Shown here: in pieces, positions 54,078 through 62,714 of the stretch
How the letters are laid out: the number at the start of each line of letters is the position of its first letter
How positions within the stretch are numbered: position 1 is the stretch's first letter
Source: Fluviicola sp.
GTDB taxonomy: Bacteria; Bacteroidota; Bacteroidia; Flavobacteriales_D; Crocinitomicaceae
Direction: 5' to 3'
Length of the DNA: 64,000 nucleotides
Assembly (NCBI GenBank): GCA_017983675.1
Contig: JAGOAZ010000001.1
Span: 131,968 to 195,967, forward strand
Translations under genes and position numbers: made by a program
Notes under the pieces: model-generated
Told to the model about the DNA's origin: nothing
Database searches by the model: none
Seen by the model: only the letters and a program-made list of their open reading frames with translations

Positions 54078-54173
54078 TGAATTAAAAACATCAGCTAATA
54101 CATCACTTTTTTTTCAGGCAGAGTAACCTTAATCATAAACTTAAATCACATGTGATTTTAAAAAACTATCAAC

Positions 54174-54632
54174 ATGAAAATAAACTATGATTTACAAGAG
54201 TTGCAGGTAAAGTATAAGCCTAGCAAAAAAAAACTTACTAATGCTGAAAAAATAGTGTGTTCTGAAAAAGCATACAATTATCTCCTAAAGTCTTTTAACA
54301 ATGACACTTTAGCATGTCAAGAACAATTCAATGTGCTTTTTTTAAACCATGCAAATTATCCCATAGGAATATACAAAGCATCTTTAGGAGGATTAAGTGC
54401 CACAGTAGTTGACATCAAACTAATCATTGGATTAGCTTTAAAGTCGTTGGCATCTGGCATTATTATTTCACATAATCACCCATCAGGTAATCTTACACCC
54501 TCTGAACATGATTGTCTTATTACAAAAAAATTAAAGGAAGCATGTAGCTACTTTGACATTAAATTATTAGATCACATTATAGTTACTCCTTTCAATGAGA
54601 AATTTAGTTTTGCAGATAATGGTAGACTATGA
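54174..54632 (+). CDS. RadC-like JAB-domain protein
   Basis: A 152-residue protein with the JAMM metal site SHNHPSGNLTPSEHD and the upstream QEQFNVLFLNHANYPIG with a conserved Glu. This is the short RadC-like form lacking the N-terminal UPF0758 helix-hairpin region. Such genes are common on Bacteroidota mobile elements; despite the old name a DNA-repair role is not established. It is the last gene before the right end. Confidence 0.9.
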   Translation: MKINYDLQELQVKYKPSKKKLTNAEKIVCSEKAYNYLLKSFNNDTLACQEQFNVLFLNHANYPIGIYKASLGGLSATVVDIKLIIGLALKSLASGIIISHNHPSGNLTPSEHDCLITKKLKEACSYFDIKLLDHIIVTPFNEKFSFADNGRL

Positions 54633-54831
54633 ATGCATTAAATAAAAAAAAGTTAAAGAGGGTAAACAGGTGTTTTTCCTAAAGTTGAACTTTTTGAAGA
54701 GAACCAGTTTTAAAAAGAAAACAAACAATTATGTCTAACAAGATGAGAAGTACAAAAGGTTGTCAATTAGGTTGCACACAAGAATAATGATAGAGATTGT
54801 GAATGTTAATAATTATGTAAACCACATAATA

Positions 54832-54895
54832 TCAGTTGGTTAGAATACATGCCTGTCACGCATGGGGTCGCGGGTTCGAGTCCCGTCCAGACCGC
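54832..54895 (+). repeat. attR of element 1 / attL of element 2 (64-bp direct repeat, copy 2)
   Basis: Identical to tRNA-Asp bases 47118-47181. The 5' acceptor half and first D-arm bases are missing (ACATAATA precedes it), so it is not a functional tRNA gene. It is the original tRNA 3' end displaced by element 1, or the left end of element 2. Confidence 0.92.
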
Positions 54896-54909
54896 GAAGT
54901 TAAAAGCGT

Positions 54910-54934
54910 AAGCCTCCAATCGGAGGCTTTTTTT
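54910..54934 (+). terminator. Terminator next to the second tRNA-Asp copy
   Basis: AGCCTCC / GGAGGCT stem with AATC loop (54911-54917, 54922-54928) followed by TTTTTT. It would end the tRNA-Asp transcript if element 1 were absent. Confidence 0.85.
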
Positions 54935-55041
54935 ATGCCCAAAAGTTCCGTTTTTCAAGGTTTTTCAGTGTTTTCAAGGCTTTCTGCTGTTTCAGCAAAT
55001 CGCCAAGAACATCAAAAAACATCAATTGAAATCAAAGTTCT

Positions 55042-55190
55042 GGCGAACAAGCCAGCGAACAAAATTAAAATCACCATTTTTGTTCGCTGGAAGTCGGGAA
55101 ACCTCCGCCATTATTACGTTTGGTGAGATTTGCTTAAGAATGATTTTAACGTGTTCACAGTATTTATTCATTAAATCCAGCGAACAAAAT
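55042..55190. repeat. Four CCAGCGAACAAAA-type repeats before the integrase start
   Basis: GCGAACAA in a partial copy (55042-55050), CCAGCGAACAAAAT direct (55052-55065), inverted (55076-55090) and direct again (55177-55190). The last copy overlaps the integrase ATG at 55189. They are probably integrase arm-type sites or operators for autoregulation. Confidence 0.7.
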
Positions 55191-56469
55191 GGAGAATCAA
55201 AAATTCTTTGTCTCGTATTGGTTAAATCCAAGCAGACAGCAAGACGGTAAAAGCAAGCTTTACATCCGCATCGCAATTGATGGGCGACGTGCCGAAATTG
55301 CAACATCGTATTTTATCAAAAAAAGTGATTGGGACAATGCCCATTTCCAAGTCAAGCCCAAAGCACCCCATTCGGTTTTGATTAATGGCTTCATTGATCA
55401 CGCAACAAATGTGATTAAAAAGCACTTCCTATCGTATGCAGCATTTGGTAAAACCATTTCTGCCAAAGAACTCAAAGACCTCTTCCTGGGCAAAGAGGAG
55501 AAAGTAGAACCCAAATCATTGATGGATGCATTCGCATACCACAAAGTAAAAATGGAATCTATGATCCATGTGGGGAAAGTTGCCAAAACAACTTTGGCTA
55601 AATACAATTATTGCCAAGGAAAAGTTGAGCGCTTTTTACATCACCGTTTCAAGAAAAAGGACATTCTTTTGACGGAGTTGAGTTTAAAGTTTGTAACTGA
55701 ATTCGAACACTTCCTTTTAGTAAACGAGCGCATGCAAACCAATTCAGCGCACAAATACATTGTGAATCTAAAAAGAATCATCAATGTTGCAGTGAGTGTT
55801 GAATGGATGCCGAAGAATCCATTTGATAACTTCAGATGTTCTTACTCCAATCCAGAACGTGAGATCTTGACTCAAACGGAACTAGATACAATGCAGCACA
55901 AGTTGATACTAATGCCTCGTTTAGCAGAAGTTAGGGATGTGTTTTTATTCTGCTGTTACACTGGCTTCGCTTACTCAGACATTTACAAATTTGAGCGTGA
56001 TGCGATAACAATTGGAATGGATGGAGATTATTGGCTTTCTACCATTCGACAAAAGACAGGAACCAGAGAAAGTGTTCCACTTTTACCATTAGCATTGGAA
56101 ATCATTAACCGATACAAAGAACATCCAGTATGTTTGAAGTTCGATAAACTTCTTCCTGTGAACAGCAATCAAAAGTATAATGCGTATTTGAAGGAAATAG
56201 CTGAGATCTGTGGGATTAAAAAGACTTTGACTTCACATATGGCCAGACATACATTTGCAACAACTGTGACCCTTTCAAATGGCGTTCCCTTGGAAACAGT
56301 TTCAAAGATGCTGGGACACACCAAACTATCAACTACTCAAATCTACGCGAAAGTGCTCGATACCAAAGTGAGTCATGATATGGGAGTTTTGAAATCAATT
56401 CTTGCAGCCAAACAGAAGCCCAAGGATTCAGAAAGTAACCAGGAAGTTTCTGATAAAAAATTAGGTTAA
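55189..56469 (+). CDS. Tyrosine recombinase/integrase of element 2
   Basis: A 426-residue integrase with an arm-binding domain (1-80; SYWLNPSRQQDGKSKLYIRIAIDGR), a core-binding domain (~115-215) and a catalytic domain with HMARHTFATTV, the second His in LGHTKLSTTQIYAKV and its nucleophile Tyr. The usual first Arg is Ala (YTGFAYSDIYKF), as in the element 1 enzyme. The two integrases are recognisably related but clearly different, though both target the same tRNA. It ends with a terminator containing a TTCG loop. Confidence 0.93.
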   Translation: MENQKFFVSYWLNPSRQQDGKSKLYIRIAIDGRRAEIATSYFIKKSDWDNAHFQVKPKAPHSVLINGFIDHATNVIKKHFLSYAAFGKTISAKELKDLFLGKEEKVEPKSLMDAFAYHKVKMESMIHVGKVAKTTLAKYNYCQGKVERFLHHRFKKKDILLTELSLKFVTEFEHFLLVNERMQTNSAHKYIVNLKRIINVAVSVEWMPKNPFDNFRCSYSNPEREILTQTELDTMQHKLILMPRLAEVRDVFLFCCYTGFAYSDIYKFERDAITIGMDGDYWLSTIRQKTGTRESVPLLPLALEIINRYKEHPVCLKFDKLLPVNSNQKYNAYLKEIAEICGIKKTLTSHMARHTFATTVTLSNGVPLETVSKMLGHTKLSTTQIYAKVLDTKVSHDMGVLKSILAAKQKPKDSESNQEVSDKKLG

Positions 56470-56472
56470 TTA

Positions 56473-56501
56473 AAGGTCCGCTTCGGCGGACTTTTTTTTT
56501 G
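56473..56501 (+). terminator. Terminator after the element 2 integrase
   Basis: GTCCGC-TTCG-GCGGAC hairpin (56476-56491) with the stable UUCG tetraloop and a run of T. Confidence 0.9.
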
Positions 56502-56614
56502 ATATTTTTTTTTCAATTTCATACGTGACCATAAATAGATTACGATGTTGAATTCGATTTTTGTTTTCATACTACATAATATATCATACCAATCATTAAA
56601 AACCAAATTACGCT

Positions 56615-57439
56615 ATGGAATACTATATTGCTACAATAAAAAACTTTTGCCATGTCTTAGAGCAGTTAAATTCAAGCGAACCTAACATCAACAACAGATC
56701 AATAAAGGCAGCAGAATTAATTAAGAAAACACTTGAGGATTTTAGAACCAAAATCCGAAAAGAAGGTTTCAGATCTACTGAAGACGAAATTCATTTTTTC
56801 AAATATGTGAAGCCTAAGATTAGTTCTTACCTCATCTTTTATTCAGTATTGGCTGAAATTGAAACAAGTAAAATCACCTTGAATGATGAAGAATTAAAAT
56901 TATTTATTGACAAAAAAGAACGGATGTTTCGTCATATCATGCGCGAAAACATTGACTTTGTTCAATATTACAATGCTGGCTTATGTCATTTAGACAAAAT
57001 CTATTTTGTTCGAGAAGCAAATCTGCTTTCGATGTCTAAAAACAGTGCTCATCAATTGACTGATCCTGAGTTTAATGTGTCACATGATTTAGTTGCTGCT
57101 AATATTTTGGCGTTTGATTTATTTAAAAAGCACCTTTCTCCAAAACCAGAATTACAAGCTACTTATGGTCCACCTGCTCCAAAATTAAAATGGACGGCCA
57201 GTAAATCGGACTTCATCGAATTGGTTTATGCACTTCAAGCAACTACTGCAATCAATTATGGTGAAAATGAAATCAAGGAAATCTTTTCGGCATTGCAATC
57301 TGTCTTTCAAGTTCACATCGAAGATCCGTATCGCATTTTCATCGATCTAGCAAATCGAAAAACGGCACCATTGAAATTTATTCCAAAGTTAGAAGAAGGA
57401 TTTTTGCGGAAAGTGGATGAGATTAGTGGAATGATGTGA
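56615..57439 (+). CDS. RteC-domain protein
   Basis: A 274-residue protein of the RteC family. The hallmark EIHFFKYVKPKISSYLIFYSVLAEIE lies at ~60-90 and the C-terminal helical DNA-binding-like part includes KLKWTASKSDFIELVYALQATTAINYG. In CTnDOT, RteC activates the excision operon after tetracycline; here the neighbouring integrase suggests the same type of excision control, but no RteAB pair is visible. It ends at a hairpin between it and the McrBC genes. Confidence 0.9.
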   Translation: MEYYIATIKNFCHVLEQLNSSEPNINNRSIKAAELIKKTLEDFRTKIRKEGFRSTEDEIHFFKYVKPKISSYLIFYSVLAEIETSKITLNDEELKLFIDKKERMFRHIMRENIDFVQYYNAGLCHLDKIYFVREANLLSMSKNSAHQLTDPEFNVSHDLVAANILAFDLFKKHLSPKPELQATYGPPAPKLKWTASKSDFIELVYALQATTAINYGENEIKEIFSALQSVFQVHIEDPYRIFIDLANRKTAPLKFIPKLEEGFLRKVDEISGMM

Positions 57440-57446
57440 AAAATAA

Positions 57447-57475
57447 ATCGCCCTGGTTTGATAACTAGGGCGATT
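57447..57475. terminator. Hairpin between rteC-like and mcrC genes
   Basis: AATCGCCCT / AGGGCGATT stem (57446-57454, 57467-57475) between convergent genes. It has no strong T-tract on either side. Confidence 0.55.
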
Positions 57476-57511
57476 GAATAATTTATGACTTTAACTTGCT
57501 CTCAAATTGGT

Positions 57512-58789
57512 TTACATTGTATTTTGATTTTGCAAACTCCACCAACTTTCTAAATCAGTGTAAATTTTCTTTTGCCATTGTTTAATTTTCGGTTCAACTA
57601 TAAAAGAAATGACGCTGCATTCTTTATCTGTTTCTTGACTTGTCAATGGATCTAAATAGTTTCCATTAGAGTTGGTAGTTTCTTTCCCAGGATATATCAA
57701 CGCAACTTTATTTGCTCCGTAATATTCGTGATAAACATACATCTGTCGCAAGTCGTTAGACGATGGATTATAACCATTTAAGTTTTTCCATTTTGTGTCC
57801 AACACAACGCAATCAGTTCTGTCTTTGTTTATCACAATGTCAGGTCGCATTTTTACTCGGTAGCCATTTTGCGGCTTCCAAAAGAGTTTAGATGTCTGTC
57901 CTGTTATTGTTGTGTTCTCTTTTTTGTGCTTTCTTAAACTCACATAAACAAACTGCTCCCAAAGTTTATTCATATCAAACATTAACGCTAAAACATTATT
58001 TCTTCCTCTGCTTACATCGGGATGATACTGCAATAACAAAAGTTTAGATATCTCAATTGCCTTTTTATATGATTCTGTTTTTCGGGAGAAAACTATTTTT
58101 TCAAAAGTTGCTTCAGTAACTTTTATATCAGGCATTTCTGGAAAGTGAAGCATCAATGCACCAATGCGGCTGTGCAAATTCACATTTGTGTTTATCTGTC
58201 TTAACAAGCGAATAGTTTTGTAAAAAATAAAATGCAGTTGATGTTCAACGTCATAGGTTGTGTGCCTGACATAAAATCTTTCTTGATTAGTTAGGTTTTG
58301 TTGAATGTTTTTGGCAAAATGCAAACTGCCTTTTAAGGCAGTTACATTTCCTTCTTTTTTTCTGTATTGTTTTATTAAACCTCTGTGCAGAAGTGATTCT
58401 ATTTCATTGATGAAAATTTCAAAATACAAATCAAGGATTGAATTTGATTTTAGTTTTAATGAACTGCTGCTTGGAGCATGAATGACAAAAGCTCCAACAG
58501 CAAAGAGCATATCAATCAAAATATCGCGCCATTGCTTTTTCTCATTGTGCCCGGCAAATGCAGCATCTGCTTTTGGCAAAACTTCAATAACTAATTCACC
58601 TACCTGTATCACTCCAACAAATTCATTAAAGCGAACACCTTTATGGATTAGGGAAAAATAAGGCACCCCGTTTTCGCCAAAATATGTTTGTAGTGATTTC
58701 AATTGAATTTCAGATAATCTCTGCTCACCTTTGTCAGTGCGTAGAGATTCGTGTTCAAAAACTGTGATATGTTTTCTATGCTGCTTCAA
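57512..58789 (-). CDS. mcrC: McrC-type nuclease subunit of a McrBC restriction system
   Basis: A 425-residue McrC. The N-terminal part ([36 protein letters not shown]) and the middle [19 protein letters not shown] match the family. The PD-(D/E)xK nuclease site is in [22 protein letters not shown] near 313-333. With McrB it cuts DNA carrying modified cytosine. It lies 1 bp after mcrB. Confidence 0.93.
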   Translation of the reverse strand: MKQHRKHITVFEHESLRTDKGEQRLSEIQLKSLQTYFGENGVPYFSLIHKGVRFNEFVGVIQVGELVIEVLPKADAAFAGHNEKKQWRDILIDMLFAVGAFVIHAPSSSSLKLKSNSILDLYFEIFINEIESLLHRGLIKQYRKKEGNVTALKGSLHFAKNIQQNLTNQERFYVRHTTYDVEHQLHFIFYKTIRLLRQINTNVNLHSRIGALMLHFPEMPDIKVTEATFEKIVFSRKTESYKKAIEISKLLLLQYHPDVSRGRNNVLALMFDMNKLWEQFVYVSLRKHKKENTTITGQTSKLFWKPQNGYRVKMRPDIVINKDRTDCVVLDTKWKNLNGYNPSSNDLRQMYVYHEYYGANKVALIYPGKETTNSNGNYLDPLTSQETDKECSVISFIVEPKIKQWQKKIYTDLESWWSLQNQNTM

Positions 58790-58790
58790 T

Positions 58791-60572
58791 TTATTTTTTC
58801 AATAAATAATTAAGTGATTTTTTGAATTCATCCTCAGTCATTTTAGCAATGTCTCTGATTTTATAAATGGTTCTCTCTGCAAATTCTGATGAATCATAAT
58901 CATTGAAATCTGCAAAGAAATTATCTTGCACGGGTTCTACCGATTCAAAAAAACCTATACCAACTACCAAACCTATTTTGCCGTAATCACCGAAAAAATA
59001 TTCTTGAAGTAAGGGAATGATTTTATTTTGAAATGCTTCTTTTAGTTCACTCAACTTAGTAACAGACATAAAATAACTATGTCCGATTTGATGGTCTTTG
59101 TCAAGTAGTTTTTCAATTCGTTTATTAATCGTTTTGAGTAAAAGCTGTAAATCAACTGTGTCTAAAATTCCTTTTTGTTCTTTTAGTTTTCCTTCAGTTG
59201 CTATCAATAAAGGTTTAGGGGGCATTTCTTCAAAATTAAATCGTCTACGTAATGCAGCATCCAAAGCTTCTACACTTCTGTCTGCTGTATTCATTGTGCC
59301 GATAATGTGAAGGTTTGGTGGGACTCCAAACTTTTCTTTGCTGTATGGAAGTGTAACTTCCAATGCTTCACCTTTTCCTAAGCGTTTATCTTCTTCTATT
59401 AAGGTTATCAGTTCACCGAAAATTTGAGAAACATTTCCACGATTGATTTCATCAATGATTAGTACATAATTTTTTTCTTCTTTTTCCACAATCAATGATG
59501 GTTGATACGATTTAAGTTTATCTAAAATTGCAGGGTAATAAATTCCAACTCCTGTTTGTCTTATTTCTCTTCTTTTGTAAAAATAATCTCGTAGAGTTGA
59601 AATACTAAGTGTGTGACCTGTGCCCCCACTTGCTTTCTTAAACTTAATTGAAGATTTGGTAAAACCAAGAATCGTGTATTCGCTTCCTTCTCTTTTCAAG
59701 GGGAATTTCATTTCCTGTTGTTCTTGCCACTCTTCTTTGAACTTAGTGAATGATTCTTCAAATGATAGTTGCTCCTTTGTTCCCTTGTTTGCATCTAACC
59801 AGTTATCTCTGGCAATGGACGCCATCATTTTGAAAACTCCGGGTTCAATGTCGTAAATCACATTCTGCTCATCATTAAGCCCGGGTTTAATTCCTTCAAT
59901 AAAATCTTCATAGCTCATGCTTTGATGAAATGTTACAAAACCAATTTGTCCATTTGGGTTTTCCCAATCGTCAATTAATAATTCATCAAATCTTTCTTTC
60001 AAGTCGCTACGGTTTTCATAGTAAACATTCAAGGCACCTTCTTTCAAATTATCAACAATTGCAACAGCTTTATTAATTGTGTTGTAAGTTTTTCCTGTAC
60101 CCGGGGGGCCAAACAAAATTTGATTTAATGCAAATTCCATTTGCATATCTTTTTCATCAAATGCAAGTGCATCATTTTCTGTCTTTTTCTTATTTCCAAA
60201 AATCAATTCAATATTTTCTGCATGATTAACTTTACTTATGGTTGACCTGTATGCACCACGTCCATCAATCGTAAACGGTTTAAAGTCTTTCTTCCATTGC
60301 ACTTTTAGTATTTTTCCGTCACCTTGATTTTCAGTTACTGTTCCAATACCATGCACTTCAAGCACCGAAATAGTTTTGCCATCTTTCTTTCTTGTGTAAC
60401 TTGTCTTGGCTGCAATTTGACTGCCAACTTGAACACTCTTTACCTTATCAAGATATTTATCGTCAAATCCGTTTTCCCAAATGCTGTCTTTTTGAAATCG
60501 GGGTAACTGGTTTTCAGGTTCGCTTCCATACCAGAAAAAACCTACACAATAATATTGAATTTCTTTTGCCAT
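58791..60572 (-). CDS. mcrB: McrB-type AAA+ GTPase subunit with EVE-like N-terminal domain
   Basis: A 593-residue protein. Residues 1-~130 ([48 protein letters not shown]) look like an EVE/PUA-like modified-base reader rather than the E. coli McrB DNA-binding domain. The motor has Walker [10 protein letters not shown] (155-163), Walker [12 protein letters not shown], and [24 protein letters not shown] or ATP use cannot be proved from this. It powers cleavage by McrC. Cargo of element 2 against methylated or modified foreign DNA. Confidence 0.92.
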   Translation of the reverse strand: MAKEIQYYCVGFFWYGSEPENQLPRFQKDSIWENGFDDKYLDKVKSVQVGSQIAAKTSYTRKKDGKTISVLEVHGIGTVTENQGDGKILKVQWKKDFKPFTIDGRGAYRSTISKVNHAENIELIFGNKKKTENDALAFDEKDMQMEFALNQILFGPPGTGKTYNTINKAVAIVDNLKEGALNVYYENRSDLKERFDELLIDDWENPNGQIGFVTFHQSMSYEDFIEGIKPGLNDEQNVIYDIEPGVFKMMASIARDNWLDANKGTKEQLSFEESFTKFKEEWQEQQEMKFPLKREGSEYTILGFTKSSIKFKKASGGTGHTLSISTLRDYFYKRREIRQTGVGIYYPAILDKLKSYQPSLIVEKEEKNYVLIIDEINRGNVSQIFGELITLIEEDKRLGKGEALEVTLPYSKEKFGVPPNLHIIGTMNTADRSVEALDAALRRRFNFEEMPPKPLLIATEGKLKEQKGILDTVDLQLLLKTINKRIEKLLDKDHQIGHSYFMSVTKLSELKEAFQNKIIPLLQEYFFGDYGKIGLVVGIGFFESVEPVQDNFFADFNDYDSSEFAERTIYKIRDIAKMTEDEFKKSLNYLLKK

Positions 60573-60815
60573 AATTATTTTATTTCCCTCAAATAATGTC
60601 CACTTGTCAAAATGGGTTGTCTTTGTTTTACTGTTTATATCTAGGTCGGTCGTTGGAACAGTCGTCCTACCATTGGCTATAACTATTATATAACCCCCAC
60701 TTCATAATCCTTTAAAAACAAACGCTTGTTGTTTAGGTATTTATTAGATCTCATTCCGTAGGACTTTATTTTTCTAATTTACATATTATTTCAATGTGAC
60801 AAAAAATGAAACGAC
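60573..60815. other. Region upstream of mcrB, nothing recognised
   Basis: About 240 bases upstream of mcrB; probably its promoter. No ORF, tRNA or clear repeat is present. Confidence 0.3.
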
Positions 60816-61133
60816 TTTTTTTATTCATCTTTCCCAACAAAATCAAGTTTTCCAGCATTTCTCAAAAAAAAACTTTTCCCAACCTCTTCACAAGCTGTGA
60901 AAAAATCTCATTTAAATTACAGGTCACATTTTTGAACCATTTTTTGGGCTAAAAAGTGGCTTTTTACACCCCTAAAAAAGTAAAACAAACAAAATTCAAA
61001 AATCAACAGTATTCGAACTAGTCGAGAACAAATTTTTATTGATGCCTTTTACCAACAAAATCAAGGCTTTCGAGCTTTTTGTAAAAAAAAATCTTTCCCA
61101 ACCTGTTCACAAGCTGTGAAAAAATTCCATCAA
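60816..61133 (+). repeat. Duplicated ~100-bp repeat upstream of the HTH genes
   Basis: Two imperfect direct repeats (60816-60915, 61030-61133) share the ACAAAATCAAG start, an A9 run, CCCAACCT and the dyad TTCACAAGCTGTGAA (60887-60901, 61106-61120), then AAAAA. The dyad is exact (TTCACA / TGTGAA). They may be operator or replication/excision sites. No gene is supported in the stretch. Confidence 0.65.
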
Positions 61134-61173
61134 ACCTGCAGAATTTTGCCAAGAACACTTTAAAACAAATCAT

Positions 61174-61470
61174 ATGGCAACAAACATCATCACAAGCGAA
61201 GATCTAGAGCAATTCAAATGGGAATTCTTAGAACTAATCAAAGATCACATTGATACGCGCTTAGGAAAAGTCTCCCCAGTAATCGAAGACAGACAGTGGT
61301 TAAAATCACATCAGGTTCAACGCATGCTGGGAATTTCCCCAGGTACATTGCAAACATTGCGCATCAATGGAACCATTCCTTACACCAAAGTTGGCGGAAT
61401 CATCTTCTATGACAAGAAAGATATTCAGTTAATCATGGAGGAAAACATGAAAAACAAACGCAATTACTAA
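61174..61470 (+). CDS. Excisionase-like helix-turn-helix protein 1
   Basis: A 98-residue protein. The N-terminal helix is followed by a MerR/excisionase-type wHTH (HTH_17): WLKSHQVQRMLGISPGTLQTLRINGTIPYTKVGGIIFYDKKDIQLIMEE. Such proteins drive excision or regulate element genes in Bacteroidota islands. It starts 40 bp after the second repeat and precedes a similar gene by 18 bp. Confidence 0.85.
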   Translation: MATNIITSEDLEQFKWEFLELIKDHIDTRLGKVSPVIEDRQWLKSHQVQRMLGISPGTLQTLRINGTIPYTKVGGIIFYDKKDIQLIMEENMKNKRNY

Positions 61471-61488
61471 TCAGTTAAAACGCTCTAC

Positions 61489-61776
61489 ATGAAAAAATCA
61501 GTTCAACAAATGCAACAAATTCTTGAGGAAATGAAGACAATCAAAAAAGACCTTATTCCTCAAGAACCTGTCAAAGAAATTTGGATCTGTGGTATTGAAG
61601 TACAATCAACGCTTTTCATTTCTGAAAGAACCTTGTATCGTCACCGCAAATCAGGAAGCCTTCCCTATAGTCGCGTTCGGGGAAAAATCTATTACAAGAA
61701 ATCCGATATCCGAGATTTGCTTGAGAAGAACTACCGCACCGAGCAACCAAAATGCACGTGCTGCAGCAATAAATAA
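61489..61776 (+). CDS. Excisionase-like helix-turn-helix protein 2
   Basis: A 95-residue paralogue of the preceding protein (STLFISERTLYRHRKSGSLPYSRVRGKIYYKKSDIRDLLEKN). It ends with KCTCCSNK, a Cys cluster absent from the first. Tandem HTH_17 genes of this sort are common in Bacteroidota conjugative elements, where pairs act as excision factors. Confidence 0.83.
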   Translation: MKKSVQQMQQILEEMKTIKKDLIPQEPVKEIWICGIEVQSTLFISERTLYRHRKSGSLPYSRVRGKIYYKKSDIRDLLEKNYRTEQPKCTCCSNK

Positions 61777-61892
61777 TTAAATCATGAATCAATGACGATA
61801 CTCACAATCATCACCCTTTGGATCAGGAAGAGAATCAAAGATCGAAAGTCATCGAAGTAGGACCCAAATACGGCCTTCTAAAAACAAACCCC

Positions 61893-62714
61893 ATGCAAGT
61901 TAATTACATCAAACATTTGGAATGCATCCATTCAAAGTTTATTGAGGATAATCGAATCAATCCATTTCATATCAGTTTATACATGGCTTTATTCCACCTA
62001 TGGAATTCGGCCATGTTTCCTGAACAATTAAGCATTGCCCGATCAGAAGTCATGCGGTATTCAAAAATTGGTTCCGTCAATACCTATACGAAGTGTTTGA
62101 AACAGTTACATGCTTTCGGTTACATCGAATACCTGCCTTCCAAAAATCCATACGTAGGAAGTTTGATTAACATGTACAGATGTGATAATAGTTCAAGTAA
62201 TAGTAGTGATAATAGTATGTGTCTCAAAACTGATAACAGTTGTGATAATACAAGTGAAACACACGTGAGACCTTATATAAACACTTTAAACAATAATAAA
62301 CTATTAAACAATATAAACTTTTTAGGTGTCGATTTAAAAAAAATCGACCAACCAACATTTTCAAAAAGTAAAGATGAATTTTCTTCTTCTGATGAAAAAG
62401 TAATAAAAGTTGCTAAAAATGAAAATCCAGTTGAAAAACCAAAAAAGCCAAAACCAATGTTTGAATTGCCAACCATGGAACAAGTCACTGCTTTTTTTCA
62501 AGAAAAAAATAAAACAGATCTCGAAGCGCAAAAATTCTTCAATCATTTTGAATCCAATGGATGGCTTGTTGGAGGAAAAGCAAAAATGAAAAATTGGCAT
62601 GCAGCAGCACGAAACTGGATATTGAATTCCGAAAAGTTTCAAAGCGGAACGCAACAAAAAAAGCCCGGTGATATTGCTGTCAATCAAAACAAAGATTACA
62701 GTGTGCCACTCTAG
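61893..62714 (+). CDS. Conserved mobile-element protein with HTH-like N-terminal part, possible replication protein
   Basis: About 273 residues from the ATG at 61893, chosen since the conserved part begins QVNYIKHLECIHSKFIEDNRINPFHISLYMALFHLWN; a TTG at 61818 would extend it. The segment SRSEVMRYSKIGSVNTYTKCLKQLHAFGYIEY type winged-helix is typical of proteins on Bacteroidota elements. A Ser/Asn/Asp-rich linker (~95-125, SSSNSSDNS) is encoded by GATAATAGT-like repeats. The C-terminal ~55 residues (AQKFFNHFESNGWLVGGKAKMKNWHAAARNWI) resemble replication-initiator tails that contact DnaA/DnaB. Confidence 0.78.
   Translation: MQVNYIKHLECIHSKFIEDNRINPFHISLYMALFHLWNSAMFPEQLSIARSEVMRYSKIGSVNTYTKCLKQLHAFGYIEYLPSKNPYVGSLINMYRCDNSSSNSSDNSMCLKTDNSCDNTSETHVRPYINTLNNNKLLNNINFLGVDLKKIDQPTFSKSKDEFSSSDEKVIKVAKNENPVEKPKKPKPMFELPTMEQVTAFFQEKNKTDLEAQKFFNHFESNGWLVGGKAKMKNWHAAARNWILNSEKFQSGTQQKKPGDIAVNQNKDYSVPL

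Larger units (their letters stand above)
47118..54895. mobile_element. Integrative element 1 in tRNA-Asp
   Basis: The element lies between two identical 64-bp direct repeats of the tRNA-Asp 3' part and carries a tyrosine recombinase reading away from the tRNA, the standard order for tRNA-targeted islands. Contents: integrase, possible winged-helix protein, six unknown minus-strand genes, XRE regulator and RadC-like protein. No relaxase or conjugation gene is visible, so it may be mobilised by others or be phage-satellite-like. The DNA is markedly AT-rich and nearly free of CpG compared with both flanks, indicating transfer from elsewhere. Confidence 0.88.

Noticed and set aside
54174..54632. 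RadC as a DNA-repair gene
   Set aside because: The short JAB form without the N-terminal region is a mobile-element protein; a repair role is not established.
54832..54895. A second tRNA-Asp gene
   Set aside because: The acceptor 5' strand and start of the D-arm are missing; only the 3' 64 bases are present. It is an attachment-site copy.
54836..55126. Open frame of 96 codons across the attachment site
   Set aside because: It begins inside the tRNA copy, crosses a terminator and has no family features; spurious.
61818..61892. TTG start for the replication-type protein
   Set aside because: Homologous-looking sequence begins at or after the ATG at 61,893; the extension is possible but unsupported.
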